Shown here: piece after piece, positions 1 through 12,068 of the stretch
Layout: each line of letters begins with the position of its first letter
How positions within the stretch are numbered: position 1 is the stretch's first letter
Assembly: GCA_028023455.1 (NCBI GenBank)
Contig: JAQFVV010006311.1
Coordinates: 868,001 to 932,000 of the forward strand
DNA length: 64,000 nucleotides
Source of the DNA: Epiperipatus broadwayi
Lineage: Eukaryota; Onychophora; Udeonychophora; Euonychophora; Peripatidae
Direction of reading: 5' to 3'
Program-made: the position numbers and the translations under genes
The notes under the pieces: generated by a model
Told to the model about the DNA's origin: nothing
Database searches by the model: none
The model's input: only the letters and a program-made list of their open reading frames with translations

Positions 1-2497
1 AAAAAACTTTAATATACTCGCTCAACACAGAATTAACTGTAACTTAATCTATTAGTGAAGCAGTTATAAGAGAGGGGATTAATCAGGCAATAATTAAGCA
101 CACAAATAATTTATTCACACACATTTATAATTAAATATATTATAACAAGATTTATATATAAGCAGCCATACATTTAAAATACAAGATACTAACTTACGGA
201 AGCAATATTAAAAATTTACATACACACATAATTAAAACACGTTATAATGAGTTACTATATGCACATATCTAGTCTTGAAATAATATGACAAAATTTTAAG
301 GAAGTGACATTAAAGATTACTGTGGCTATAATATCAAAGTTCATTAGAGTCTTTCATTCAAATGAATGTTCAAATCTTTAGACTGGGATTTTTGTGGACA
401 TCACATTGCACTTTTCATGAATACAATTTCCTTGGTTGTTCCTGATTTCTGATCACCAACCAGTTGGCCTTTCCTTTTGCACCAATAGTTTGGCTTCTTG
501 CTGATTTTCCACATTTCAATGAAGGAGAGAGATTTTCTGTAGTTTTCAGATCATGATGTGAATACAACTTCTAGATGGAAAGCATCTGATGTTATGAAGG
601 ACTGAGATTGAAGGCTAGTTACATACTTCAGTTACTGTCTAGCACAGCATGCTGTTAAGTTGCTCTCTGGTAAATATAAATATGGGCACCTGCATGCTGA
701 AGATGTTAATTGCCCTTGCCTTCTCTTCTTTGAAGGTTTCTTATATAATAGCAATATTGAGTAATAATGAATATGAACTATATAACAAAATAGCAATATA
801 ATCTTATTCTATCTCCTATATATTATGAATAAATCTCTTGGTCCTTTTATATGTTTCTTCCTCATTGTTCTCCACTTATCATTCTTCAATCTGATTTAAT
901 TAATTTGTTTCCTTAATTAATTTAGCATTATGTTTTAATCTAAATTCTTGCTTAGATTAATCTAATGTTTTGATGGGATAAAATTTTTTATTTTAGACTT
1001 CTTTCTTTTTATAATAATATCGAATGGTCATAAATCCAACACTATTTTCCACTATTCACTTTATCCCAAGGGTATTCCTTGCCAGTATTATTCTAGATTT
1101 TCTACAACATTCCTTTTTAGTGAAGATCAATAATATCCTCAACATACATGATATACATTTTAAACACTACAATATTTATTTCATGAGTTTATTCAACCAT
1201 TTCCATCAAAATTTATATTTATTTATTATTATTTATTATCATGGCTTATTTAATTTTTTACCAATCATTGTGTTTTCAATCTCACTTTATCAATAATATA
1301 GTTCACTTATCTTCATAGTGAACAGTTACATTCTTATCAAAAATGTCAATAAAATATTTCTTTAACTATTTCTCTTTTAATTCATACAATATCAACACCT
1401 TCTTTTAATTTTATATCATTCATCTGCAATGTAAAATTTATCTGTACATAACCGTTTTATTAAAATAAACCATCTTCTAATATATTGTAGATGATTTAAA
1501 TTATTAGAAGATATGCTTCAGCTTGCTCTCTTCTATTACTAAATCTAACTTTCTTTAGACAAATATTTCAATTACCATTATTTACTGATTTAGTTTTTAT
1601 CATCTTAAAGTCTTTATAATCCACTTTGTCATAACTTTTTTTTCTTTTGGTTTATCCACAACATCCATTCCAGTCCTTTATAATTTTTACTACAAACATG
1701 AAGTATAATTACTTCAGCTTGCTTAATAATTAACTTATTATGTATTAATATAATATTGATTATTTTTCCATTGAACTCCTCTGTTATTTTATACCATGTT
1801 TGCATAAATTCACAATTTTTTTTTCTTTCATTGTCATGGTACTTTTAGCAATATAATGATTCCAAGGATATTTTTCAGATTATGGGAATATCGATTTCCC
1901 TCCAGTAAAGACTTAAAAAGGTTTTTTATTCCATAGTTTAAAAAAAAAAACCTTTATAAAATAGTTTAAGATTATTAACTAGATAGTTTACTTTTTTAAA
2001 CCAAACTAATAATATTTAATAAATTTAAACTAAAATTTTATGGAAGAACTAAATTACTTTCTTTCTATCAGTAATTTTTTTTCAATCAATTTTCAAAAAC
2101 ATCGTCTGCTTATTTTTAATACTTTTCAAATCATAATCACTCATTGGTTAATTCTTCTATTCTTTTTATCTGAATACTTAATTAGTTACAAATAGCTTGA
2201 ATAATTTTTTAAAAATAGTATTATTCTTAAAAATATTTACTACTAATAAAAAAATATCTTTACTAAACTTAATAAAAAAAATTTAAACTAATGTAAATAA
2301 TTTTAATTTTATCTTGTACAGATTAAATTCTAAATTAATTCTATAAACTTTTTTATCACAAAAATAATAAAATAAATATTATCTTATTCATTTTTTAAAA
2401 ATAAATTAAGATTTTTCGAGAAATAGCCATTATTTTATAATACGATATGCGCACAGACATGGTTACCTATATCTACAGCACATTATTATTTATAAGA
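1..2497. other. AT-rich non-coding DNA, no gene recognised
   Basis: There is no credible coding region here. The longest open stretch (1024-1296, 90 codons) is low-complexity, rich in Phe/Ile/Tyr/His and matches nothing I recognise. Positions about 290-720 are clearly less AT-rich than their surroundings and could be part of an old, unidentified repeat. I found no splice-flanked open frame in it. Confidence 0.5.
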
Positions 2498-2651
2498 TTA
2501 TATTTAAACTTCACAGAGGCAAAACTCTCCATACAGTAGCACCACTCAGTGCAAGCCAGCATACTCAATGAATGCAGGAAGGTTTGTGAAAACAATTTGT
2601 GGAAGTATAAAGAATGGTGATCATGTGATGTTTGATGGCTTATATTTAAAC
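2498..2651 (+). repeat. Short family-1 (ribozyme repeat) fragment with target-site duplication
   Basis: The insert at about 2515-2639 begins with the family-1 end block GGCAAAACTCTCCATACAGT and ends with the other family-1 end block GATCATGTGATG. The repeat's central part, including the ribozyme, is deleted. The flanks carry TTATATTTAAAC at 2498-2509 and again at 2640-2651. Extending the match gives 16 of 17 identical bases. This is the shortest family-1 copy in the window and has the same polarity as the array at 43.6 kb. The two ends are not inverted repeats of each other, so it is not a simple terminal-inverted-repeat MITE. Confidence 0.7.
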
Positions 2652-5600
2652 GTCACTACAATTTTAAATATTATTAAACAACTAATTATTAGGAAATACT
2701 GATAAGTTATATTTCATTATTTTATCTCTTATATGCTTTTAAAATAATACTTTAACCAAGACTTAGGAAATTTATACTAATTCAAGTTAATTAACTTTAG
2801 ATTCAAACCCCAAAACAACAAAGGTAACATTTATCTTTCCTGGTTTAATAACTAAATATATTTATGTTATAAAATTTAGAATTATCACCTAAGATTTACT
2901 TCCAATTTAATTTATAATGGGGTGTACTAATATAAAAGGGTACAAAATATATATTTGGTTTTAAAATGACTCAACTCAAGTTTTTGGAGTATTATATTTA
3001 AAAAAATAAATTTACAATGGTTATTTGCAACTTGTATCATGATTTTCAATTTTTAATATTTAAATTAAAAAAATTAGTTTCACTTGCGTCTCATATAGCA
3101 GCTTAAATTAGAAGAAAGCTATAGAATATGTATATATTTAAAAAATGATTTTCAAATAACTTATTTGTTTATTATTAAAATAAGATTAAAGCCTTTGTTT
3201 TTATACAATTACAGCAAAAAATCATATGATATATTTCATTTTTTTAAACATCAAATAATGTTGAAAATATAAAAATAAAATACAGCAATATTACTGTTTA
3301 TTAAAATATAAACTAAGAAGAGTATAATACCTAAATAATTAAAATAATATTTATACATTTTATTTTATTTTAAAAAAATAAAGCCTTGTTTTATAACAAA
3401 ATCTCACATTCCCAATTTTATATGAAAAAAGAAAGGTGAGAATTAATTTAACAGTATGCATAAATAAATCTGAATATATTAAAAACTACTAATGATGAAT
3501 ATATTCACTAAATATTTTTTTCTTTTCAGAATACTATAGTCAATAAAAATTAGACAAAAAAAATCTATATATTAGAAACATTAATATTTATTTCAAATAC
3601 AATATAAAATACAATATAATTCACAACATATAAATATTATTCCAAAAACTAAACTACTGGAAATAATTGATGTATTTCTCCATAAAAAAATATGCCACTC
3701 CTTTGTACTTTTACTGTATTTTTGTTTTCATACATTTGTCTGAATGCTATTATTATTTTAATTACTAAGTGTGTAAATTCAAAATGATGAAGGACATCTT
3801 CAATTTTATTTTGTTTGGCTGATTTTATCACTACAAAAAGTTTTTGTAATTAAATTTTGAAACATCAGACTTAATTTCTGTAGTATATGCATTAATTATA
3901 TATATATATATTATAATATTTACTACAAATGCCTGCTCTGATTCTAAATGTTGCAAGACATTGTTTTATTCAAATATGTCCTTTTTTGTGTGTATTAAAT
4001 TACAATAAAATTTCACAATTAGACACATGAAAATAAATAAAATACTTATTTACTATCACTATTCTATTTGAAAAAGTCTTTTTTCCGAGTTGCTCAGTTA
4101 TTATCAAAATTTATTTTATCTTAGTAAATAGCAAAATTGTACATTTATAAATTATTTTATTTGTATATTTATTTCATGTATTAAAATACATAAAATAATA
4201 TATTTATAAATTACACGAGTTTTTAATCTCTTTCTACTTTAAAGACCAGTATGTTTTTATTGTAACACCCATTCTTAGCAGTATGCTCAGTTATTTTTAG
4301 TTCATTTTCCCATGTTAAACTCTGTTTGTTAAAGAATATTTTTTTAAAAAACCCAACAAAACATAAAAGTGAGTATGTTAGAATAAATAAATTATTTCAT
4401 GGATGATAAAGTAATTATATAAATCATTTTAGTTGCTATAGTTAAAGCTATTTCAAAATTTGTTTCCTAGAGTCATTCTAGTTTTAACACTTATTTTTAG
4501 TACATTTTCTCGTATCTACCATGTTTGTCAAAAAATTGTTTTTTTAAAAAAAGACAGGGCTAGATAAAATGAGAACGATGACTTAAAATCAGAAGAAAAT
4601 GAAAATTAATGAGTTATTTGGCTGTTTAGTAACTATTCTTATCTTATGTCCACTAATAAAAATAATGAGAAATTCTTACACAGATATGCATATTTTCTTT
4701 TATCACAATAAGATTTAAATAGAAGAGTTAATAATGAATATACGTGTTATAAATATGGTTTAAAACAAATATTTAATTTAGCTTGACATTTGGAAAGAAA
4801 TGACTTTAACATTGACGATTAACTATATTTTTCTCTTAATCCTCCCTGCTTTAGCATTTTAATTAATCATCCTGAATTGTTGCACTTTTTTTTAATATTA
4901 AAATCAGTACATAACTCTTTGACTTTTTCAATTTTATAATGAAGAATATTAGATATAATGAGAAACTTTTCATTGTTAACAAACCTAAAGAAAATTAATA
5001 ATCTAACATCATAAAACTTTCTATTATATTTTAATTCCTGCTCTTTTATCAGTTCTCAGACCAAATTATTTCCTAATTTTTATGACTAATTTAAAAAATA
5101 AAAACTTGAAAAAATAATAAAGACTATAATTTACAATATTTTTTCAATCTTTTATATAAAAGAACTTAAGAGCAATGATTCCATTTTATAGGTATATTTG
5201 TTAACATTTACAAGTGAATAACTTGTCTTTTATATAATCATTAGGAGCCTACTTTATAGCAATTAATAACATTAACTGTCTTTTAAGTTAAAATATAACA
5301 ATTATATCAACTACATTACTATTATTCAATAATAATAAAAAACATTTTTTTCCGTTTTAATTCAATATAATGTTTTTGTTCTTTATAAATATATTTCAAG
5401 TTTTTTAAAATATGATCATAAAGTATATTAAACTCATTGTCTAAGAAGAATCTAAAAAGATAATATTATTTAAATTAATGTTTAGGAAGCTATGACGAAT
5501 GTATGATATTATCCTTGTGCTCTTTTACCTATTATTAAATTGCATGGATTATATTAATTTGAGATGCTGGTGTAATTTGGAAGCATGGTGTAAACCATGC

Positions 5601-6677
5601 AAATGAAATTTCCAAAATTGTTCAAATAGTTTTTATTATTGATGAATCTTTATTGATAATAACTAGATCATAGAATAACATAATATGGTTGTCTAAATCA
5701 GGAGAATTTTTTACCATAATTCACATTTGGAAGAAAAAAAGTTGCTTATAGTTGGTATTGATTTTATATGTACTGTACTGCCTTACAATAAAATGAGTTA
5801 TATTGTTCACTAATTACCAGAACATGAAAAGCAAAACTGCTAAACTATTTAATATTTGGACAACTATTTCATAAATAATAATGATATACATAAATATAAT
5901 AGGATGACATCTTATAGAACAAACTATGATCAAAATAAAAATATAATAGAAGGGACTAATTGTAAAGAATTTTCAGCAAAGTCAAACTATGGTAGAACAA
6001 ATCACTTTGAAAGTCAATATATATCTATTTCTCTATTGTTTACCTAAATTAATATATTGTAATAGTGTGCTGTGATGGAGTGAGTATGAATAACAAATAA
6101 TGAATGCAATAAGATAAGAGCAGTTATCATTAAGTAGCTACAATTAATGTAAGCAATAAATATAATGACTACAGTAAATAATAATCAACAGACATTTCTT
6201 TGAGACTGTATAAAATAGATATTACAAATTTTTAGCTAAGCATCATCAAACCGATATTAAATTTAAGGTATAATATTATAAAAAGCAATCACCAATACTT
6301 CTTGTTGCACACACATAAATAAATTATAAAATAATTATAAAACTAGTCATGTATTTAAGAGCTGATGTGAATATTGTTAATGCTTATTACTAAGACTCAG
6401 AGCCAACTGCTACTAAGAGCATACTGGCCTTATATTAACTAATTGTTATAATAATAAAACAGATAAACTATGTGAACTTTTCATTATCTTAGCAATAATT
6501 ATATGGATGTCCACATTCACATACATCTCATATGCCATTGTGTCTCTAGCTAGCTTCAGATAGCAATCAATCCTGATTAATATATTTCTACAAGACTAAA
6601 CACATTCAAAACTTAATCAATGCTTAAAGTAATGATTAATAAATTTATAAATCAATTGCAAGCAGCAGTAGCAGCAG
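2652..6677. other. AT-rich non-coding DNA, no gene recognised
   Basis: Very AT-rich sequence with poly-A/poly-T runs. The short open frames (e.g. 3649-3831 minus, 5856-6047 plus) have low-complexity Asn/Lys/Ile/Tyr composition and no recognisable domain. A small perfect hairpin (GCATGGT/ACCATGC) lies near 5583-5600. The right edge runs into an AGC/AGT trinucleotide microsatellite at about 6659-6697, which is the insertion target of the LINE that follows. Confidence 0.5.
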
Positions 6678-6978
6678 CAGTAGTAGTAATAGTAGTCACG
6701 GCATTGGAAGCAAACAGAGCTAAGTTGAATTTGGATATTTTTAAAATTTGTTTTAGTTCTGTTTTTCTTTACGTGCGAGATTGATCTTTTGAGAGCAGTC
6801 AGATAAAAAACAATTATTGTGAATGAGAGTAAAATTGTGATCAAGAGAGTGAGTTATTTGAAAGATTGAAAATTTTTGTGTTTAACTGTCTGAAAGATTT
6901 TCGTTTGCCATTTTAGGTTAGAAGTTTTTTTTTTTTTTAAAAAAAGTTGTTCCTGTTGAATGTGTGATAGCATAAGGA

Positions 6979-7400
6979 TATTTATAAAAAAGTTGTATCT
7001 AAGTTTAATTTGTTTTAGTTAAGTTTGTTACTGAAGGTTTTTTGAATTTAAAATAGGTATTTGGTTTGAGAAAAAAGGTAACATTTGTTTGGGAGGCCTA
7101 ACATTAGAAGACACGTGGTATAGTTTTGATCAGGTTTGGGAAAAGTAAAAAAGTTTTATTTTTCTGTATAAGTGTGTTTGAAGACTAGGTGAGGTATTAT
7201 AAAGAGGTATTTATAAAAAATTGTATGTAAGTTTAATTCGTTTTAGTTAAGTTTGTTACTGAGAGTTTTTTAAATTTTAAAATTGGCATTTATTTTGAGA
7301 TAAAAGGCATAACGTTAGTAAACACGTGGTTGTAGTTTGATCAAGCTTGGGAAAAAGTAAAAAAGTTTTTTTATTTTTCAGTATAAGGGTGTTTGAAGAA
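6979..7400 (+). promoter_or_regulatory. Two tandem ~229-bp 5' monomers of the LINE
   Basis: A block starting TATTTATAAAAAA at 6979 recurs at 7208, a period of 229 bp. Shared landmarks in both copies are GTTTTAGTTAAGTTTGTTAC, an ACACGTGGT motif, TTGATCA, GGGAAAA, GTAAAAAAGTTTT, and GTATAAG followed by GTGTTTGAAGA. The second monomer ends about 20 bp before the ORF1 start. Tandem 5' monomers act as internal promoters in mouse L1, so a promoter role here is an inference from position and structure. Confidence 0.6.
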
Positions 7401-7420
7401 TCAAATATAGAATAGGTGAT

Positions 7421-8410
7421 TTGAAAAATAAGAATATGGATTCCATTTGTGTGGCACAATGTATATACAATCGACAGAAAGGAGTTAGACAAGCAGTAGT
7501 AGAGTGTACAGTGTGTGCTGAGGTGTATCATTTGAAATGTTTGAATAAGAATAGGAAGGATGTAACAGGTTTCTCGATATGTAGTCAGTGTGTAAATGTG
7601 ATTAAAGAGGTGAGAAAGTGGTTTTTAAGTGTAGGTAGTCTAGAGAGAAAGTCAGAGGAGAGGGAGCAAAATGTAGTTAAGAAAGATAGGACAGAGTATG
7701 GTTTTAGTGGAGTGTCAGAAAATATGGGTGAAGGAAGTAGTAATGCAATGGAGATGGTTAGACAGAGAATAAGTAAGATAGAGGAAGAAATGAAGGATGT
7801 AGAAGTAAAGTTAAAATTGTTAGAGATGAAGTGTGAGGAGATAAAGGAACTATTGAGTAGAAATGATAAGGAAGAAATGGATAAGGAAATTCAGAAGGTG
7901 GTAGAAAAGGTTAAAGATGGAGTAGAGAAAGTAGATTATGAGACAGTATTGATAGGAGATTCACTAATAAGAGAATGTGGGGATATAATTGCAAGAGAAA
8001 ATAGAAGCAGGTATGTTAGAGTATGTTTGCCTGGAGCAAAAATTAGGGATATGACAGATAAAGTAAGAAAGCAAGGTAGTAGAGATGTATATGTAATGGT
8101 AGGGACTAATAATTTGTTAGAGCCATCAGAGAAAGTAATGGATGAGTATGTCGAATTGATTAGGAATTTGAGAAAGATTAAAGGAAGAGTAGGAGTAGTG
8201 GGACTATTACCGAGATTTGATAAGAGACATTTATTAGATAGGGCATGTTCTATAAATGAGAGAGTGAAAAAATTGTGTGAGAGAAATAATGTTGTGTTTG
8301 TGGTTGTATGGGATTGGTTTATTGGAAAGAGGGAGTTGTATAGTAAAGATGGTTTGCACTTAGGAAAACAAGGAAGTGAAGTTTTAGGGAGTCTGATATT
8401 TGGAATATAA
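7421..8410 (+). CDS. LINE ORF1 protein: PHD-like zinc finger, coiled coil and SGNH esterase
   Basis: The frame encodes 329 residues and is uninterrupted. Residues 10-57 form a C4-H-C3 pattern (Cys10, 14, 29, 32, His37, Cys40, 54, 57) matching a PHD-type zinc finger. Residues about 107-170 are charged and heptad-like, suggesting a coiled coil. Residues about 175-325 form an SGNH/GDSL hydrolase: GDSL at 179-182 with Ser181 as nucleophile, GTNN at 228-231, and Asp310-x-x-His313 completing the triad. CR1 and L2 ORF1 proteins combine these modules. They are thought to bind the element RNA, and the esterase may act on lipids or membranes. An internal Met at residue 6 is an alternative start. ORF2 begins about 90 bp downstream in another frame. 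Confidence 0.85.
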   Translation: MKNKNMDSICVAQCIYNRQKGVRQAVVECTVCAEVYHLKCLNKNRKDVTGFSICSQCVNVIKEVRKWFLSVGSLERKSEEREQNVVKKDRTEYGFSGVSENMGEGSSNAMEMVRQRISKIEEEMKDVEVKLKLLEMKCEEIKELLSRNDKEEMDKEIQKVVEKVKDGVEKVDYETVLIGDSLIRECGDIIARENRSRYVRVCLPGAKIRDMTDKVRKQGSRDVYVMVGTNNLLEPSEKVMDEYVELIRNLRKIKGRVGVVGLLPRFDKRHLLDRACSINERVKKLCERNNVVFVVVWDWFIGKRELYSKDGLHLGKQGSEVLGSLIFGI

Positions 8411-8500
8411 TTCAGGAAACTTTTAAAGGGGGGTGGGCTTTTAAATTGTAATATTATCAAAAAGAAGAAGAATGAAGGGGATATAAGAAATAAGCAAAAG

Positions 8501-11500
8501 ATGGTTGATTTAGATATAGATGTGGAGAGGGAATGGTTTTGTAAGATTAGTGGTAAGAAAGTTTGTTATAAATGTAATGGAGAAGAAGGAAGCAAAAGAA
8601 TTTATAAAAGAGTAGTTAGGAAAGAAGAAATTGTTAAAATTGGGTTTTTGAATATGCAAGGTGGTAGGAGACCAGAAAAATGGCTGGAATTAAATAAAGC
8701 AATTGAAAATGAAGGGCTTGAGGTATTAGCAGTAGTGGAAACTCATCTAAGAGAAGAAGAAGAACCTATTTTGGAAGAGGTAGTATGGCAGGGTATAAAC
8801 AGAAAAGAAAAAGAAAAAGGGGTGGTGGTATAGGTGTTATATCGAAAAAAAATTTAAATACTGTTAAATGTCAAGAACATTTGTGGTTTGAAATAAGGTT
8901 GGGTAGACAAGAATGGATGGTGGCTGTAGTGTATATCACCACTGGAGATAGTCAAACTGTAATGGAGTGGAACAATAGTATATATGAATGCCTAGTTAAG
9001 GATATACAGAGTTTTAAAGAAAAGGGGAAGAGAATAATGGTTATAGGGGATATGAATGGGCATATTGAAGAAATTGATGATGTAGATAATAAGAATGGTC
9101 AGTTTTTGAAGGAATTTTGTCAAAGAGTAAATTTGAGCATTGGGAATTTATCAAATGTATATGATGGACAATACACATGGTCTAGGAATAATGTATTTCA
9201 CACAATAGATTATGTATTGGTAGAGAAAGAGGGAATGAATAAAATATGAAAAATTAAGGTGTTTGATAATGAAGAGAGAGTGTGTAATAGTGATCATAAC
9301 TTTATTGTAATAGAAATGGTTAGTAATGTGATGGAGGATAGAAATAAAGGTAGAAATAATAGTGAAAGATGTGGATGGAGAGTGAATGATAAGAATAAGT
9401 TGGAAGAGTATAAAATAAAAGTTGAAAAAACCATGGAGCAGTTGGTTGGGAATGAATATAAGGACTGGTGTGGTGAAGTAGAAAAAGTGGCAAATAGGGT
9501 TTTAGTCGAGAATATGAAGAAGAATAAAAGTAATAAAAAAATGAGAGTTAGTAAAAGTGTAAAAGAGATGAAAAAAGCATGCAGAGAATATAAGTGTGCT
9601 ATTAAGAATAAAGAAAGTGAAAATGATATTAATGTTAAATGGGGAAAGTACTTGGAAAAGAAGAAGCTAGCTAAAATGGATAATTATAGAGAGAGGATGA
9701 AGTTAAATAATAAATTGTTGGAGGATATTAATAAAAGTGGAAGAGATGGGAGTAAAAAATTTTGGAATTACATTAAAAGGAGAAATGTAGGGGAAAGAGA
9801 GATAGTATTAATAGATGATGAGGGAATAGAATGTAGCTCTAGAGGTGAGCTAGAGAAAATCTTAAATAGATATGTAATGGACATAGAAAAGATGTTAGAT
9901 GTGAAGGAATTAGTGATAGAAAACATGAAAGCAGTTAGTAGTGGGAATATTAGGTTACAAAAAATGAATTGAATGAGGCAGGAAAGAGATTGAAAAGTGG
10001 AAAGGCGAGAGGTTTAGATGGATGGACAGCAGAGATGGTAATGAATTTAGGGCATAGAGCAAAAGCAAAGTTATTATCATGTTTTAATAAGATGGCGCAG
10101 AAGACAGTTTTTCCAGGTAGTTGGAGTAATACAAGAATAAGATTATTATTTAAAGGAAAGGGTAAGGATCATAGAAAGTTAAATAATTATAGACCGATAG
10201 CGGTAACATCCGTTTTATATAAAGTTTTTGCATATATGGTAGCTGGAAGAGTTGTAAAATGGATGGAAGAAAATAATGTAGTGGGGGAAATGCAAGGAGG
10301 CTTTAGGTCAGATAGGCATATAGGAGATAGTTTGTTTGTAGTTACACAACTTATGGAGATGAGTAGGAATTCAGGTAGATCGTTATATATGAGTTTTATA
10401 GATATAGAGAAAGCATATGATAGAGTAAATAAAAATAGATTATGGGTAAGATTAGCCAATTTGGGAATGGATGAAGCTTTAGTAAATATTATTAAGAAAT
10501 TATATGAAAATAATTATTATACTTATCAATTAGGGGATATAGAATCAGTTAAAGTTAAAAATGGAGTGGGATTAAGGCAAGGATGCCCTATGTCACTGAT
10601 TTTGTTTTTGTTGTTTTTGAGTGAAATGGAAAAAGCAATAGAAAGACTAGGAAGAGGGGTAGAGATACCATTAATAGGTGGCAAAGGAGTATATACTTTG
10701 TCGGGTCTTTTTTTGCAGATGATATCTTTTTATGTGCAGAAAGAAGAGAAGATATGGATATTATGTTGAGGACATGTGCAAGGGTGGGTAAAGAGATGGG
10801 GATTAAATTTAGTGAAGAAAAATCAAATATAATGATGGTTAATACTGGGGAAAGGGAGGATGTAGTTTTTTTTATTGGGGGATATAAAGTTAAGTGTAGT
10901 GGATAGATATAGGTATTTGGGAATCATCTTATGTAATCAGGAAAATTGCTTTGTTGAATGGGAGAAAAAATTGGTAAATGAAGCAAAGAAAAGAAAAGGT
11001 TTGGTAAAGAAACTAACAGTATTTTCATATAATAAATATAATGTAGCTAGAATTGTATAGAAGGGAGTTGCAGTAGCAGGGTTAACATATGGTAATGATG
11101 CATTATGTGTTAGTAAAAGGATTTTAAATTATTTAGAGAAAGTACAAAGAGAAGTAGGAAGACATGCATTAGATGCAGAGATGTGGGCAGCAAAGGAGGC
11201 AATTCAAGGAGAAATGGGATGGTCAAGTTTCTATATGAGAGATGCAAAAAGTAAAATGAAAATGTTTGGTAGGTTGCAGTTTATGGATAGTAAAAGAATA
11301 GCCAAAATAGTGTTTAATTGGGTTATGAGTAAAGGGCAGGTAACAAGATGGGTGAGAAAGGTAATGCGGTATGCAAAAGATTTGGATAAAGAATTTATAT
11401 CGGTATACTTGTATAAAAGGTGGGATGATTGTGTTAGGAGGATTGTTGAGTGTTATAGTGGTAAGGAATGGGATAAAAGAATAGAAGCATTAATAAAAAA

Positions 11501-11945
11501 TAGGGAGTTGGAGAGATGGAGAAGTAGTATGGAGGGTAAGAAGAGTTTAAATATATATAGAAGTAAACGGAATATTGGAAGCGAGTTAATTTATGATAAT
11601 AGTAAGGAAAGTAGTTTATTGTTTAAGGCTGAAACGGGATCTTTAGCAACAAGAGAATATACATGTAAATGGAAAACTATGAGTGATTTAGCATGCAAAT
11701 TGTGTAAGGAAGGTATAGAAAATATTAGGCATCTGTTGATTGAATGTAAATGCTTGAAAGCAGAAAGGGTACAGATAATGAAGTTATGGGAGAATAGGTA
11801 TGAACAAAGTGACAATACAGAAAGTGAGTTAGTAGTTTTTATGCTGGGTTTGCGAAAAGATAAGGGGGATTTTGATTTAAAGGCCATAGAGTTGACAAAG
11901 ATTATGTTGTGGAAATGGGATGGGGCAGAATATGGGAAGACTTAG
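8501..11945 (+). pseudogene. LINE ORF2: AP endonuclease and reverse transcriptase, frameshifted
   Basis: ORF2 would nick target DNA and copy the element RNA. The endonuclease shows LNMQGG near 8650, a VVETHL glutamate motif near 8736, GDMNGH near 9047 and a SDH motif at 9289-9297. The reverse transcriptase follows. Motif A is FIDIEKAYDRV (from about 10395) and motif B is GLRQGCPMS (about 10569). The catalytic FADD is at 10712-10723 and a DRYRYLG motif lies near 10896. A Cys/His cluster (CKLC...H...C) at about 11693-11750 is a C-terminal zinc knuckle. The frame changes near 8800-8825, 9960-9975, 10704-10712 (a T run just before FADD) and 10867-10873. In-frame stops lie at 9247-9249 and 11058-11060. 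Most lesions are in homopolymers, so assembly error could explain some of them. Confidence 0.85.
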
Positions 11946-12030
11946 AGTGGGGAATGGAAAATAAAGTGGCTAACAGGTTTATCTGGGCATAGCTGCTGAG
12001 ATATTCTTGACTTCGTTTAAGAAGCCAAAT

Positions 12031-12056
12031 ACATCACATCACATCACATCACATCA
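12031..12056 (+). repeat. (ACATC)n 3' tail of the LINE
   Basis: Five ACATC units directly follow the 3' UTR. The preceding ~90 bp contains a small CTT...AAG stem (around 12007-12023) of the kind recognised by the element's own reverse transcriptase. The tail marks the 3' end of the LINE and is immediately followed by the duplicated target sequence. Confidence 0.8.
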
Positions 12057-12068
12057 GTAGTAGTAATA

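Larger units (their letters stand above)
6678..12068 (+). mobile_element. CR1/L2-like LINE, near full length, with target-site duplication
   Basis: This is a non-LTR retrotransposon of about 5.4 kb. In order it has a 5' region with two tandem promoter-like monomers, ORF1 with an SGNH esterase, ORF2 with an AP-type endonuclease and reverse transcriptase, and a short (ACATC)n tail. ORF1 esterases and a 3' microsatellite instead of poly-A are typical of the CR1/L2 group. The 14-bp sequence CAGTAGTAGTAATA occurs at 6678-6691 and at 12055-12068 directly after the tail. I read it as the target-site duplication, although it lies in a trinucleotide microsatellite, so its exact length is uncertain. 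ORF1 is intact while ORF2 has several frameshifts, so the copy is dead but fairly young. The sense strand is strikingly purine-rich and poor in C. Confidence 0.85.

Noticed and set aside
1024-1296. 90-codon frame as a gene
   Set aside because: Phe/Ile/His/Tyr-rich low-complexity translation expected from AT-rich DNA, with no splice or start context.
6659-6697. AGC/AGT trinucleotide tract as part of a coding poly-amino-acid repeat
   Set aside because: It is the microsatellite target of the LINE and recurs on the far side of the element. No frame extends through it.
7936-8460. 174-codon minus-strand frame opposite LINE ORF1
   Set aside because: It is a shadow of the purine-rich ORF1 on the opposite strand and has no independent domain.
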